Source: Acanthochromis polyacanthus (Eukaryota > Chordata > Actinopteri > Pomacentridae). Taken from it: DNA of 64,000 bases. Below are positions 35,260-48,993 of the stretch, piece after piece. The stretch lies in the NCBI RefSeq assembly GCF_021347895.1, contig NC_067123.1, forward strand, positions 558,001 through 622,000, written 5' to 3'. Made by a program: the position numbers and the translations under genes. Every line of letters begins with the position of its first letter. The stretch's first letter is position 1. The notes beneath the pieces are model-generated. The model was given only the letters and a program-made list of their open reading frames with translations. It was not told the DNA's origin and made no database searches.

Positions 35260-36829
35260 GAAGTTTAAGAAGATAAAGCATGTCACTCCTGAGGTCTAAA
35301 GTCAGCTACTGAATATATCTGAAGCTGCTGGGAGTCATATTTGTGGATTCACTCTTATTTTATTACATTTTCTCAGCTTTTTTCTGTTTCTTTTAAATGG
35401 AGCGGCTCAGTTCAGGATCCAGGACAGAGCAAACATCTGGGATCCTGTAAACTGAGCTGCATCTTGTTCAGGTTTAAAACTAAAAGAAGCTGCTTCTGTT
35501 TTTATGATTCTGTTCATCAGATGCCTTATGAGTCTTTATTCGTCACTCTCAGTCCTGTTTCCTTCAGTATCTGGTGATAAATTCCTCCTGGTGCTGTCAT
35601 GCAAATAACAACTGTCCCTCTGCAAAAAGCCACGTGGTGTTTTACTGAATTAAATGTAACACTCTGTGTGGTGCTACTTTGCATGTGTTTTTTAATTCCA
35701 ATCAGATGCTCCCAATCCTCAGTTTCATATTTCAATATTAAGTTTCTGAGTATTTTCTTTTCATGCTGCTATTTACATCAACTCTGCTACACTTTACAGG
35801 GAGATATTGTGCTGTTTGTACCACCATAAATTAAGATATAGGAAGAGGAGCTTATGAAGCAGTTTGCTCTGGATATTTGTCCAGCAGTAAAAGCAAATAC
35901 AGCTGAAGTGATTAGTCAGTTCATGTCTTTATTCAAGCAAAAATGCAAAACTGTTTACGTTTCTACATTATCAAATGTGAGAATTTGCTTAAGTACTTTT
36001 AAATGTTTTTCTTTAAATATGTTTGCTTGCATACCAAGTAAAGACAGAAATTAAAAACTAATTAAAACAGGAAAAAAAATATTCTAATGATTATTTTTTA
36101 TTACAAAATATGTTATTCTAAACTGCCAATGCAAAGCATTTTAACGTTTAGCTTTTTTTTTTTCAAGTTTTAAACATTTATATTATTATCTTAACTGGTC
36201 TTATTAAAATTTACAACTTTTGATAAACACAAAGAGCAGCAATATAAGAATGAATTCCTGGAACCTAACTTTTTTGTTTGCCATTTCTTTTCATTTTTGG
36301 TTTTCCTGAATTTTTATTTTTTATTTTATTTTTTTCTAATTTCCTCTCTGGGATGGGCAGAAAACTGTCAATTAAAATAACTTCAGCCTCAGTTAAGTAG
36401 TGTAGGCTTTGTTTAATTATCAGATTATAATTAAATACAGGCATCTATCAGCCACCATGATAGTGTTGTGTCCAGCAAATCTCGAGAAAACCGGAAAAGC
36501 AATAATTTTAAACCTAGTAACTGCTTTATTCCAATTGTGATCAGCCCCAGTGCTAACCATGTAATTAGCCTAAATTAGCACATTTTTGTTATATTTGTGC
36601 ATTAGTTCAACAACAAGTGAAACCGTTTACATAAAAACAGTGTAAAGGCCCATAGAAACTAGCTTTATGGACGCTGTTACTGCTAATTAGCGCTAAGGTT
36701 TTATTTTTAAAGACGCTGCTAGCTTGAGAGATGGGGAATCCGTGAGAATTCAAAGTCAGAGATAGCCATGAACAGGGTTTGTCGCTCAGCTGTGTTTAAT
36801 CACAGTTTGAACATGTGACCTGAACGCAG

Positions 36830-37026
36830 CATAAACATGCGCAGACATGGCGTTTCGTGCGTCTCCTTGGCGACGGAGTGGAACCGGAATGATGGAGGAG
36901 CGATGGAGAGGCGCAGAATGAATTATGTGAGAATCAGTCGGTGTCGCTGCTCCGGGCGTTTACTCTGAGCTTTTAGAGCGATTTTTGAACATTTTTATCT
37001 TCTTCTTGTTGATTTGTTCCCGTTCA
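36830..37026 (+). promoter_or_regulatory. INTS8 promoter region, copy 2, first donor deleted
   Basis: The segment matches 15700-15926 but lacks exactly 33 bases that in copy 1 begin with the donor GTAAGA and end with GTTCAG. The first-exon donor used by copy 1 therefore does not exist here. Confidence 0.55.
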
Positions 37027-37639
37027 GGATGGAAACTGTAGCTAGTTAGCTTAAATGTTAGCCGGAACAGCGCTGCCTGCAAACACAACAGAGCACGGGT
37101 GGAAGACGTGCGCTCGGTTTATTCACAGCAGCAGCCCGAGCCGCTAACTCAGAAATACTCCCTTCAGTCAAAGTGTGAGTCCCCGCCCAGCTGGTAGGAC
37201 CCGTGTTTAAAATTCAAGCTACTCATGTCACATAGAACTGGACAGTTCTCGATGTTTGGCTAACTAGCTTATCTGACACTTTAACCTTTTAGAAGTGAGC
37301 GTGAAAAATAATGATTTAATCAAGTTAATTTTGTCATGAAACTTTTAGAAAATATATTAAATGCGACCGTGTTTTCAGCATCTAAACACTGTATCGATTC
37401 TTACCAAATATTATATCGTCATCGAAATGGCAAGAAATTGTCATGCTTTCAAAATTTTACATGCAGCTGCAGAATTATTAATAGCAAATTTTAATGTTTT
37501 TAAAGTGAAAGTACAACCAGTAGTTGGTGCATGAACATATTACCTTTTATATAACATCCTGCAGTGGTACAAGCCTTGGTAATTAAGTTTTTCTTTATGG
37601 TAAAAATGTGATTTTGGGGGTAATTTTGCATGTTTGCTG

Positions 37640-38040
37640 TCATTTTAAATGTTTTTTTGTTCATTTTGTGTGTAGTAGACACTTTGTGTCACTGTGTTTT
37701 CATTTTTCATCTCTGTCATTGGTTTGTGTCTCTGTGATAATTTTCGTGGCTTGGTAATTTTGTTTCTCTTATAATTACTTATTTACTTAATTTTGCCTCT
37801 TTGTGGTCAACTTCAGTGGTATTGTGGTCGTATTGTTTCTCTGTGGTCATTTTACATCTTATTGTGGTCACTTTACATCTCTTTATAGTTGTTTGGTGTC
37901 TCTTTGTGTGCAATTTCAGTACTATTGTGGTCATTTTGGCTCATATTGTGGTCATTTTTGCATCTTTTGTCGTGTGTGTGCATCATTTTGTAGTGGCTTT
38001 GCATGTCTTTGCAGTGTTTCTTTTCATGTCCTTACGGTTA
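37640..38040. repeat. TTTGTGTCTCTGTGGTCATT minisatellite, copy 2
   Basis: Same tract as 16540-16930, with one added unit around 37857-37880. Confidence 0.7.
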
Positions 38041-39449
38041 TTTCTTCTTTTGTATATCTTTTTATACTTTAGTTTAATGACTGATAAACAGTATCTTTAA
38101 ACTTGTGAGAGGCTCTGGTCCTGGCTGATCTTCTGTCTGTCTGGTTGACATACTTAGTAATCCTGGACTATTGTTATTTATGTATTAATGTTGAGTTAAT
38201 AGTTTACTACCAGCATTCTTGTCTTATATCATTTCCAGTAGCCACTTTTTACCGTCATACATTATTATATACCTCATTGTTCTCCATTAAAACAGCCTGT
38301 TGACTGCAGCAGCTGAACACCATCGGTTTATTTAGTGCAGAAAACGAGTCAAATGATTGTTAAACTGTCCTGTTTGAGTTTAAAGCAGAAACTGTGAGTT
38401 GACAAAGAAAGCAGAAAATCACCTTCATACCTGTTAACTCTGACTGAGCGTTTAGTTTTTGTCGACTCACACAAAGAAAGTCTGACTGTTAAACTGTCCT
38501 CATAGTTCAGCCTCTGATCTGATAAACGCCGTAAACACTAGAAAAGCTTCACTGGTTAAAATGGAAGCGTCTCGTCTAATTTAAAATCCTCTTGTAATTT
38601 CTATATTATGGATCTGTATAGGATGAAGTCTGGGTTCAGACTAATTAGAGACCTGGGGTCTGGTATGTAGTGGATTAAATGAAGAATCGATTCAGAGAAT
38701 TTTGCCTCGAGGAATCCAAGTAATGGGATTACTTGAATAACTTGAGGAATGGTTTCATCCCTAATTGATAGGTAAAGTGAGTAGTAATCTATCTTGTTTC
38801 TAACCGCCCTGAGGTCACAGTGATGTGTTTTAAAAATATAACTTATATGTGTCATCGTCCAATAGGGAAGGATGAGTGCTGAAGCAGCCGACCGGGTGGC
38901 TGCTGTGACCAGCGGTCGGCCCAGTACGCCTCTGCAGACGTCCTGGTTTGAGTTCCTCCTGGACGGCAGCCTGCTGGAGAAACACCTGCGGAAATCAAAT
39001 GCAGGTCAGCTCGGCATTACTTTTGAAAGTTATGTACAAGTCAAAAAAAAGTATCAGTAACAAAATCTAACGTCTAAAACTGTCGGGGCGTATGTGTTCC
39101 CTCAGACCCGACTCCGGTGCAGCTGATCGTCCAGTTCCTGGAGCAGGCGTCCAAACCGTCGGTGAACGAGCAGAATCAGGTTCAGCCTCCAGCAGACAAC
39201 CGCAGGAACCGAACGCTGAAGCTGCTGGCGCTGAAGGTCGCCGCACACATGAAGTGGGACCTGGATTCACTGGAGAAAGGGTGAGTGGGGTCGTAATGTG
39301 TGTGGGGCTCTCTGAGAATGAAATGAGGCTGCGGGTGTTTCTCAGTAACCAAATGCAGAACAGTTAAAGAGAAACTAATTATTTTAACCTCTGGAAGCCA
39401 TGAGTGAACTGTTGCTTTATTCTAAGGTTAAGGGGCATACTGATTGTTA

Positions 39450-39489
39450 CTCTGCCAAGGAACGCATCAGAGTTATGTGACGATCGGCT

Positions 39490-39560
<71 letters not shown>

Positions 39561-39610
39561 GCAACATTACTCAAAAACAGACCAACAGATTTGGATGAAA
39601 TTTTCAGGGA
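39450..39610. repeat. (CTGT)n microsatellite inside a fish repeat
   Basis: CTGT tetranucleotides run from about 39491 to 39561. The flanks match the repeat at 21540-21660, which suggests the microsatellite grew from its native CTGTCTG run. It lies in INTS8 intron 2. Confidence 0.9.
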
Positions 39611-42600
39611 GTACTACACTCTCTGAATGAGTTTCTTGTTATTCGTGTTTGCTTTGGTTCTGATATTCTTTTGTGATCATATTGAATGGAGGGTTAGTGG
39701 GTCTCATGGATATGGGTGAGGATAATTAAGCTGATATGCTCATCTGTTTACTTTATCTGAGGAAGAGAGAGGCGGTGAGCTGGGTCGCCTTATTTTTCTT
39801 TGACCACTGTGATTACTTTGATTATGAATGTGTGCACATTATCATGAGTTGATGGTCGTTTTTCTTTCATAAAAGGCTAAATTTAGTCTCAGTGAATTCT
39901 TTTGTTTAGCTCATCAGACAAACAGGCCCAACCTTCAGTCCCTCGGTGACTCTTGTTCTTCACAGTCGCTGCACAGCTTTTACTTAAACTCTGAATAAAC
40001 TGAGGTGTGAAGGCCTCCTTTACTGTGTAGCCGAGAAAGAAAATAACAGACAAAGAAGCACAAATACCAAACTTGGATAAGGATAAAACATTAAGCAGCA
40101 TAGTTAGACAGATAATGTATCAGTAGAATCCTGTAACTATCTCCCCTGCTTCTTCATCCCCAGACTGACCATCCCAGTGTTGAACATGCTGCTGAATGAG
40201 CTGCTGTGTGTCAGCAAAGTGCCTCCAGGTGTGAAACATGTGGATCTGGATCTGTCCACTCTGCCTCCGACCACCGCCATGGCAGTGATCATCTACAACC
40301 GCTGGTAGGAGAGGAAACACTCACTGAGGACAGATTAAATTAGATAAATACTAAACTAGCAGAACAGTTTGACTCCAAGTGTTTATTTGCCGCTGTGTGG
40401 AAGTCACCAGCTCTGATTGTACATTAAAGGAGGAAAGTTCTCACATGAATCTCTTAATATTTAGTGTTGTAGCTGACCAGTATAAGTTTGTCATGGTATT
40501 TTCCAACATTCATTTTAATGTTGGCATCTTGAAGAAACCTTAAATATCTATTTGATTACAGAAATGTGGTTGTTGGCAACAAAAACCAAAAGGATTGAAA
40601 AAGTTTTGCTTAATATTGTTCAGTAAAGACAAGCATGGAAAAAATAAGTTGTCTGAAGGTGAAACAATAACTTTTTTTCAACCCAAGTGAACAAACAGGA
40701 CAATGAATAAAGACTCCAGAAATATAATTCAGTGATAATATGTGGAATTGGTTTTATACATTTGGAGCATTTTAATATCGTTTTTCTTATTTTTTTGGAG
40801 TATTTGGCTTTTTCTCTTCCAAAGCATGGATTGCATTTATGCTTTATTGTAGATTCATATTTAATTTTTGTATTGTTTTGGCACAAATGTGGCCCAGGTT
40901 TTGGACTTTCATTAAATCAAATCATTCTTTCACTAACATTCTTACACATCCATTGTAAAGATTATAGTAGAAAGTCAAATCACACCTTCTTCAGCCCCAT
41001 TAAAAGACTTATTTTATGAGCATTCAAGCACAGGATTAATGTGTCTTTGTTGTGTTTTTTAAAGGGCCATCAGAACCATCGTGCTGAGCAGCTTTCCAGA
41101 GAAACAAACCAAACCAGGACCTCATCAGATAAACATGTAAACGCTGCTTCTTTACTTTCTTTTCAAGTTCAATTCATTTACTGAACCAATAAGCTTACCT
41201 TAAAGTCAGTACAAATGGCAGCGTTTCGGCTCAGATGCACGGATTAATGAAAAATACACATCCAGACAGATTTTATTTTGAGTTGAAATGCAAAAAGGTG
41301 TGAGCGTAAACTTCTTTTGTGCCTGAATCCAGGTTAAATATCGTGCAGCAGGAGAAAGAAATGACAGAAAACATCCTGACTGTGGTGAGTGAACATGCTT
41401 TTCATACTTGCATACGCCAATAAACAAAAATAAACATCTTTAATTAAGGTCTGTTTATCCCTGTTTTATGTTTGTCCAATTTCTTTTTTTTTAAATTCTC
41501 TTTTTTTCCATAAAGAAGTCAGTAGATAAGCAATATCTTACAAATGTACTTTACAAACTGTTTTCAATTTTGCAAACAAACAGACATACTGAACAAGCGT
41601 TAACCAGGGCAGTCGCAGTACAACTTACGTCACTTAGTCTGGTCTCTATGGGCTGATAAACTCAATCCAGCCGTTCCAGCGTTTATCAAACATTTCTGCT
41701 CTGAGTCTCGGTGCAGATGTTAATTTCTCCATTACAAAAACATCGTGCACCACATTGAACCAGTCTTCTATGGAGGGTGGCTCCTGACATAGCCGTTTCT
41801 TTGTAATGACTTATTGTCAGTAGAATTCTAGACAAATATGTCCGAGGGTAACCAATTGTTTTTCCAGTTTCAAAGAAATTCCACCAGTAGTTTCATGGAT
41901 CTGTGTCCGTTTTTTCTCCTCTATTATTATTATTCTTCCCTCAGCTGAAGGAGCAGGCGACCGACTCCATCACCGTCCTGGAAGGAGCTCTGCAGCTGAA
42001 GAAGGACTTCTACGTCCACACTCTGAGGACTCTGGACCTGCTGGCCGCTGACGCTGCCGCTAACGGAGAAACCGAATCCTCCACAGCCGGGCTTCGAATC
42101 AGCGCCGATGACCTGCACTGTCAGGTTGGTGGAGCACTCACGGTTCTTTCTGGGGATTAGATCATCCTGGATGCAGTGGTTTGTGCTTCAGAAAGATGTT
42201 TTTACTCTAAAGCTGTATTCTGTGTTTCAGGTGCATTATGATCTGGGAGGTATTTTCTTCCAACAAGGCTGCACCGACCAGCCAACCTATGAGAAGGCCA
42301 GAGATCACTTCAGACAGACCAAGGAGCTCTTGAAGAAGGTAGTTAGACTCGATTTCAACCATAAGAAAACCCGAAACTACTGACTTTGAGTTGCAGTTCT
42401 GACCTTTGAGTGATTCGTTTATGTCTTTCAGCTGGACTCGACCGTCCAACGTCCACCTGGACGAGAAGCGTCTGGCCGGTTACTGGAACGCCTGCAGAGC
42501 TCTGACCGGAGACTGCGACCCCCAGACGACCCCCTACGACCAGATCAACAGCCTGATCCGAGCCCACAACCACCAGGTCAGAGCGAAAACGGGACGACGA

Positions 42601-42940
42601 TGAAACCAAAATATAGAAACTATTGCTGCTCTGCCAGCTCTGACATGCCTGACGTTTTTGTGGCATAAAATATGGATGTTTATGAAGATATATGTAACAT
42701 TTTAGCTTGATATATCAAATACTTTCTGAGATATAATTTTTTATAAACTGGCTGTTGACCCACTTTTAGCAGGTTTTCTCACATTGAAATTTGCAGCTGT
42801 TTGAACAACAATATCTCAGGAACTATTAAAGATAAAAGCCAGAATTCTTCACTGTTATTTCTCCAATATTGGACAAGTAGATCAAACTATATCTGATTAA
42901 TAATGAATTGATTTATGGAAAAATGTTGAAGCTCCCATCT

Positions 42941-43326
42941 CTGAGAAAAGCTAAACTTTATTAATCCTGAAGGGAATTCTTGTGGCAGATATCGCTGATA
43001 AAATCGAGTGATGCAACATGAGAAATGCAGCACCTAAAAAGAAGTATGATACATTACTGAAATAAATGAGTAAACTAAAAGAATACTAGAACAGTAAAAA
43101 GTATTGCCTGCAGCTATACTGATGTAATTAATATTATCACACATACTAATGAAATATTGCACCTGAAATATATCGTGCGTTACGCTGACAATGTTGTGCA
43201 CACATTAACAAATACACTGATAATGCAGAAGTCAATTAGTGATATTTTCTGATCCACGTGTAGCTGTATGTCACAATAATACAAAACTAAACCTATAAAA
43301 TGCTTTAAAATGTGATCTACCTGGTC
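42941..43326. mobile_element. Unnamed insertion in INTS8 intron 8 of copy 2
   Basis: Copy 1 is continuous here (CCATCTC to CACCACAGAGG at about 20055), whereas copy 2 has about 385 extra bases. They begin near a TTTATTAATCCTGAAGGG motif, common at the ends of fish repeats. No coding content is seen; loss from copy 1 is possible too. Confidence 0.45.
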
Positions 43327-43654
43327 ACCACAGAGGAAAAGAAAGATAATTTCACGTTCTGATGAGCTGTTTCCACAAAACCAATAAAAGTACACAAGAG
43401 GTGTGGAGTTTTTAAAAAATACTTTTGATTTTTAAACCCTGATTTGTAGAAATGTAAGCTTTTAAAAAAAAAAAAAGACCTGTCTCTGAGATAAGATGGG
43501 ACATCATTTTTTTTAATCCTGAAGGAAATTCTGGTACCAAAATCTTGCTCAGATAAAGCTTTGTAGGCACAAATCTCCTAAAAGTGGTCTGACAGATAAT
43601 TACAAACGTACACATCTGAAAAGTATTTGAAAAAACTGTTACCATTCCAATTAC

Positions 43655-45065
43655 AGAGCACATTTCAGGACTGTGTTGGTGGTTATATATTAAGAGAAGA
43701 ATTCAGTTTCAGGATACCAAAACATAGAACAACGATGAAAAGTTTTAGCCCTACAACAAATGAGGTACGGCTCTGGAATGAACTTCTTTTTTTTTTCCCA
43801 CATTTATTTTATATTTATACAGTACACAGACAAACAGGAAGCAAGATACAAGAAAACAAAAGACAGAATTGAAACAGAAGAGAATAAATAATAGTAAAAA
43901 AAGGAAAAGAAAAAAACTCAATAATAAATGATAAATGAAATAGTATAAATTGTAACGATATGAAAACAACAACAATAGAGGTCATTACATGGGTAATGGT
44001 CATCAGCAGATAGGGAGGGGACAATAACAATAGCATATAATATAGTAACTACAGTGGTATATAATCGAGTAACTACAATAATAATCATACTAGTATAATA
44101 TGGTAATAATAATAATAATAGTGATAATACCAGTAATAATAATAATAGCAATAGAGAGAATAATAGCAATAGTGGTGGTCGTAATGACAATAAAATTAGC
44201 AGCAGCAGTAGCAATAGCAGTAGTAGTAATAACAACAACAAAAACAATAACAATTATATCAAACCGTAAACAAACAAACAAACAAAAAGATCAAAAGCAA
44301 AGTAGGACAGTGTGGTAGTAATATAGTAGCAGTGGTGGCATCAGCAGTAGTTGTATTATAACTGCAGGTGGTTTGAGAAGTCAGCAACAATATAGTATTC
44401 AGTATGTAATAATAATTACAGTATCACAAACAATCAAAATAAAATAACATAAAATAAAAAAATAGTCAAAATATTGAGTCCGGCATTTTCCATCCACATC
44501 CTGTCTCCTATCTCTTCTTTTTTTTTACAGAGCACATTTCAGGAATGTGTTGGTGGTTATATATTAAGAGAAGAATTCAGTTTCAGGATACCAAAACATA
44601 GAACAACGATGAAAAGTTTTAGCCCTACAACAAATGAGGTACGGCTCTGGAATAAACTTGAGACGGATCTGAAACAATGTTCAAACATCAGCCAGTTTAA
44701 ATATAAATACAAACAAAAAATCTTTGGAAGGTACAGTGAAGATGAACTTAATTATCACTATCACAGTAGTTTTGATCTGTATTTCATTGACGCATAGTGT
44801 TTAAGTTAGTTGCCTTTGCCTAAACAAAAATGTTGGCGGTGAATTTGTTTCATTGGATATTTCTGGAACTGACTGAAATGGGTGAATGAATTTAGGGGTG
44901 GGATTAAATAAGTTTAACGTCTTCCCACTCCCTTTGGAACATGTTGAAGTTTGTTTTCTCCTCTTACTCGTTATAGCATGATGGACTATTAATGGTTTTT
45001 TGTGATACATTAATTGAATGTTATTCATTACATGTTTGAAATAAATAAATAAATGAAATGGAATA
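43655..45065 (+). mobile_element. LINE 3' fragment in INTS8 intron 8, copy 2, interrupted
   Basis: The same truncated ORF2 tail as at 20380-20925 is present, but its first 131 bases occur twice (43655-43786 and 44526-44657) on either side of a 740-base insertion. The second stretch continues to the 3' end. Confidence 0.7.
43787..44526. mobile_element. Insertion with poly(T) start and AAT-rich microsatellite
   Basis: The left edge is a run of T followed by CCCACATTTATTTTATATT, which would be the poly(A) end of a minus-strand retroposon. The centre (44030-44260) is degenerate AAT/AGT repeat. The insertion lies between two copies of about 131 bases of target sequence. The long Leu-rich frames here are repeat artefacts. 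Confidence 0.55.
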
Positions 45066-45689
45066 TCAATTTTACAGATGGTTCATGATAAAGCTGGAAT
45101 CAAATCGGAGACGGTCGAGCAGAAGGAACGTGATGACTTTAGATGGAAATCCCCAAAAGGTTTTGGCTTATGTGAGGTGTTTGGCAGTAAAGTGCAGAAC
45201 TTGTTCATAAATTCCTCCTCGTCTCTCTTCCAGGCCGTCATGGAAGCCTTCATCAAAGACAACGTGTCCCGCAGTTTACCGAACCACTTCAGACGCTCGG
45301 TTCTCAGAGAGTTCTTGTACAAAGTCCAGCAGGGGTGAGGCCACAAAAACATTCAAACCTGTTCACACACTGCAGTCAGACTGTAGACTTAGAAAAGTCT
45401 GTTTATGTTGTTCAGAAAGCCGTGCACTGGTTGTTTCTTCAGAGCTTTAAACTGGAACAATCTTCCTCGTGCAATTTAAAAGTTCCCCCTCCACTGACAT
45501 TTGTAGGACAAATTTCAAGACATGCATGTTTTCAATGGCTTTTGGTAGTTTTTAATGGTCTTAAATTGAAGTATTTTATATTTATTTTATCCTAGAATTT
45601 GATCTTACAAGTTGCGATCTTGTTTTGCCTTGTTTTAGTATTTTGTAGTTTTGTTTTCTTTCATAAAATTTTTAGATTTTATAATTACT

Positions 45690-46060
45690 CCGCCAAGGAA
45701 GATAGTGGAGTTACGATGATTAGTGTACGTTTGTCCGTCCATCTGTCTGTCTGTCAGCAACATTACTCAAAAACAGACTCATGAATTTGGATGAAATTTT
45801 CAGGGAAGGTCAGAAATGACACAAGGACCAATTTTATCAGTGATGCAGCTTATAGTCTGGATCCACAGATTTGTTAAATATTTTGTATCATTGCCAGATA
45901 GCGGCACGGCGTCACTGTAACCATGACAACCAGTGAACACTACGTCAGCTGCCTGCTGATGATCACATGATTGTGATTCTACTACAAATCCACCACTGAG
46001 GACTTATCAGGACGTATCCATCAGAAATGATACAAAGAACAACTGATTAAATTGTGGGGG
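45690..46060. repeat. Fish interspersed repeat, A3 counterpart of 21540-21905
   Basis: Sequence and order match the A1 copy up to the L1-like insertion at 46063. Confidence 0.6.
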
Positions 46061-46062
46061 TG

Positions 46063-47565
46063 TTTTTTTTTTTTTTCTTTTGTCCTGTCCGGCAACAGAG
46101 CAGGCAGAATGAGGATCTGGCTGCTGCATTGTGCCACACAAGTTTGCTTTTCCAAGGGGAGTTTGTAAGTATAAGACTCCCCTTGATACTGTACAGTAAT
46201 TTATTTAGATTGAATACTTGTTGATTAGTTAAATATACATAAATTTGCCGGACCTGACAGGGGAAAGGCAGGAAGAGAGAAACGAGAAAAGGAGAAAAAA
46301 AACAACAAGAAGAGGGGATAGTGAAGACAAAAAGGAAAAGTGCAAGAATACAATTATCTTTCAATTGAAACCGACACAACAGATAACAAGCTAGTACACC
46401 TTAACAAAGACACACCGGAACGCATCCTACGGGTTTTTTTAGGAAACACAGCTAGTCATTATTCAAATCATCTATGTGAAACACACAAACTGAGGAAACA
46501 TGTCTTTTGATATTTTGGCACCAGGACAAACTTAACACCCCCCAAGACAACATGGTTGCTATGTTCACATGCAGAGTACGGTGCAATTGTGACTGTGATC
46601 ATGCAACTATGACCTCTGACCTCCGTGAAGGCCAGAAGCGGGCCCGAGAGCCCACAAGACCCAGGCGAGCCGGCAGCAATCCCAGAGCAGAGATCCGAGC
46701 CACCAAACCACGAGGACGACCACGGACTGGCCCGGAAGGGGGCAGAGGGAGAACCCGGCCAGGACCTCCAGCGTCCAGCAGGGCCGGGCCCCAGGCGACC
46801 AAGATCGGCGGCCACCGACCCCGCCAGGGGCCGGAGGCCCAGGGCAGACCCAGCACAGGACCCCGGGCCCCAGGCGCCGAAGAGGCCACCCTCACCCCCC
46901 CAGGCAGAGGGTCAACATCGCCAGGGGAACCAGCCACCCCAGACGGCCACCCGGCATGGGCCGGCGCCCCCGCCGCAGCCCAAGATCCAGGGCCGCCAGA
47001 GAGCCCCAACCGCCGCCCCGACCCCAGACCGGACCAAGCACGAAGCCGCCCCCCCAGCGCGGGAGCCCAGACCCCCACTCCAAGACAGCACCAAGCACCC
47101 AGTCCCCAGGCCCCCCGCACCGACATCCGACCGCCAAGGTGGCGAGGCCCCAATTCACCCCTTACATTAGGTGATGGAGCTGATCACAGGGGACCAGAGG
47201 GAACGAAAATCAGCTAACTGATCCTTTGAACCTGCAGACATTGTCTCGAAGCTGATGTAGTCTAATAAGAGATTCCTAAACTGCTTATTGTTCAGATTGT
47301 TTTTGGCTTTCCAATTTACAAGGATAGTTTTCTTTGCGATACATAAGCTGGTGAGAACCATACATACAGAGTTAGATCCTATGTTGATTTCACCTCGGTC
47401 ACCTAATAGGCACAATGTGGGACTTGCAGTAATGTTGCATTTAAACCATAATGACAGGTCTTCACATACCTCAAGCCAGAACCTTTGCACAGGTGCGCAG
47501 GACCACATGGCATGAAGGTAACTGTCAGTCATGTTATCACTGCAGTGTGAGCAAATATCCGAATG
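46063..47565 (-). mobile_element. 5'-truncated L1-like LINE (minus strand)
   Basis: A run of T at 46063-46076 is the poly(A) tail of a minus-strand element. Next is a long 3' UTR with a very GC-rich, proline-codon-like stretch (46620-47150), a feature of fish L1-type 3' ends, and then the end of ORF2. The 5' side is cut by the hAT element at 47566. It entered INTS8 intron 9 after the A1/A3 duplication, as A1 lacks it. Confidence 0.7.
47167..47565 (-). pseudogene. L1-like ORF2 C-terminal remnant
   Basis: About 130 residues on the minus strand show the terminal pattern of L1-type ORF2: CSHCSDNMTDSYLHAMWSC, then FWLEVCEDLSLW, CLLGDRG and the AKKTILVNWKAKN segment. The CxxC...HxxxxC spacing is the known C-terminal Cys-rich motif of L1 reverse transcriptases. 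The catalytic RT is absent. Confidence 0.75.
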
Positions 47566-48617
47566 CAGTGTTTCCCCTACCATTATATTAGGGGGGCGCC
47601 CCGCCCCCCAACGCCCCCCCCCATCAACGCCCCCCCCCCATCCCCCAGAAGGTCAAATTAAATTAAAATAATTGTTACTTTTTACACGCAAACTTTAGTT
47701 TTCCTGCATAAAGGCCGCTCCACATGCTGTCCTTACAGCACTCGCTGCAGCACTCCACTGTGTCTTCTCCCCCCTCCCTCCGTCTTGTAAACAGTCACAC
47801 TGCCCCCCACCCCACAGTCACCACACACACAAACACTAGTTTGCAGTGGCGCGTCTCGTGTTTTACTTTCTACAACAAACTACGGCCAAAATATAGAGTT
47901 ATTTCAGCCATAAAAGAAGCAGAAGAAAAACCACCTCTGATGACAGTGATGCGCGCCATGAGGTAATTACGACCGTATAGCGGGGCCATGTGTTGTTGTT
48001 GTTCTCAATCGTGTAGAAGTGTTAAAAATGAAAAAAGAACGAAGGGAAGTGGGACCTGCAATGAAACTTCATAGAGATAAAAAAAACAAATGAAGACGCT
48101 CTTTTTAACAGCATGACTTCTTATGATGCAAAATTGGTCCTTTGAGACGACGTCTGTCGTAATATTGGGCCTAAAATAAATAAAGTATTATTATTATTAT
48201 TATTATTATAAAATAATTAGATGAAGCCTTTCAACACCGTAACGTAAAAATGGGCTAAAAATGATTCACACGCTCAATAAGTGGTACAAAATGGTGAAAA
48301 TTATATATTTTAATATCGGCGTGCGCGCACACGTGTACACACACACAAGCGTGAGCGCACATGTGAGCAGACTCCCGCCAGCGACTGTCGGAAAATGGCA
48401 CATGAAAAACAAAGCAAAATCTCTGCGTTTTTTAAACGCTCACAGTCACAGGGTGATAATGGCAACACCTGCCGCCCCTCTGGCTCTTCAAGCAGTAGCA
48501 CCCAGAGCAGCTCTGCCTCTCCCGGGCCAAGTGACAGCAGCCAAAGTTCTGCACGGCAAGCCCCCCCACCTGCCCCGCAACAAAATCATCATCTCACCAC
48601 CGCATGTCGGGCTTTGA
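47566..48617 (+). mobile_element. hAT-type element fragment
   Basis: The left end CAGTGTTTCCCCTACC is the classic hAT terminus. A first coding exon at 48395-48620 starts MAHEKQSKISAFFKRSQ and runs into Ser-rich sequence, as in many fish hAT transposases. An ATT trinucleotide run lies at 48183-48211. The catalytic region and right terminus are missing. Confidence 0.65.
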
Positions 48618-48993
48618 CCCATAGACTGTATATATAGTGGACGTAGCATCTGGCTCCAGAATTGAAGCCAACCCGGAAGTGTCAAAAACTTGCAATATCA
48701 CGCCGTCCGCTAGGGTTGGCTCCAAAAAGCTTTTTCTCCATAGACCCCAATTAATTTTTGGAAAAAATAAAATTTGATAGACTGATTTTCTACAGCTCAG
48801 GATTTTTTTCCCGTTAGTTTTCATGGTCAAAATGAGAGATCAGGTGGCCGATCTTAAAATAAATCAATACTGAATTTTAAATAAATCGTTAAAGTTGGCG
48901 GAGCCAGGGGGCGTGGCTATACTTGATAAAACATATTATTACTCAAATTCCTTATTTCGACTTTTTGTACGACGGCGACAACCACCGACGCGA
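48618..48993. mobile_element. Fish repeat starting CCATAGACTGTATATA
   Basis: The segment starts with CCATAGACTGTATATATAG and ends near GGGGGCGTGGCTATACTTG and an AT-rich tail. The start is a well-known high-copy repeat of teleost genomes. It has no coding capacity. Confidence 0.55.

Larger units (their letters stand above)
35262..46062 (+). repeat. Segmental duplication block A3 (direct), shared part
   Basis: The block starts at GTAAAAGGGAAG, the sequence found inverted at about 22922, so it begins in the middle of the ancestral unit and has no acidic gene. It then follows A1 from 14640 to 21905 and keeps the INTS8 exons 2-3 that A1 lost. Direct comparison with A1 ends at 46062 where an L1-like insertion begins. 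The INTS8 part continues to exon 10 at 49810. Confidence 0.9.

Noticed and set aside
43918..44253. Leu-rich and Ile-rich frames that look like membrane segments
   Set aside because: They are translations of an AAT/AGT microsatellite.
46507..47217. 236-codon Pro/Arg-rich frame and several overlapping ones
   Set aside because: The stretch lies in the GC-rich 3' UTR of a minus-strand L1-like element; many frames are open at once, as expected from composition.
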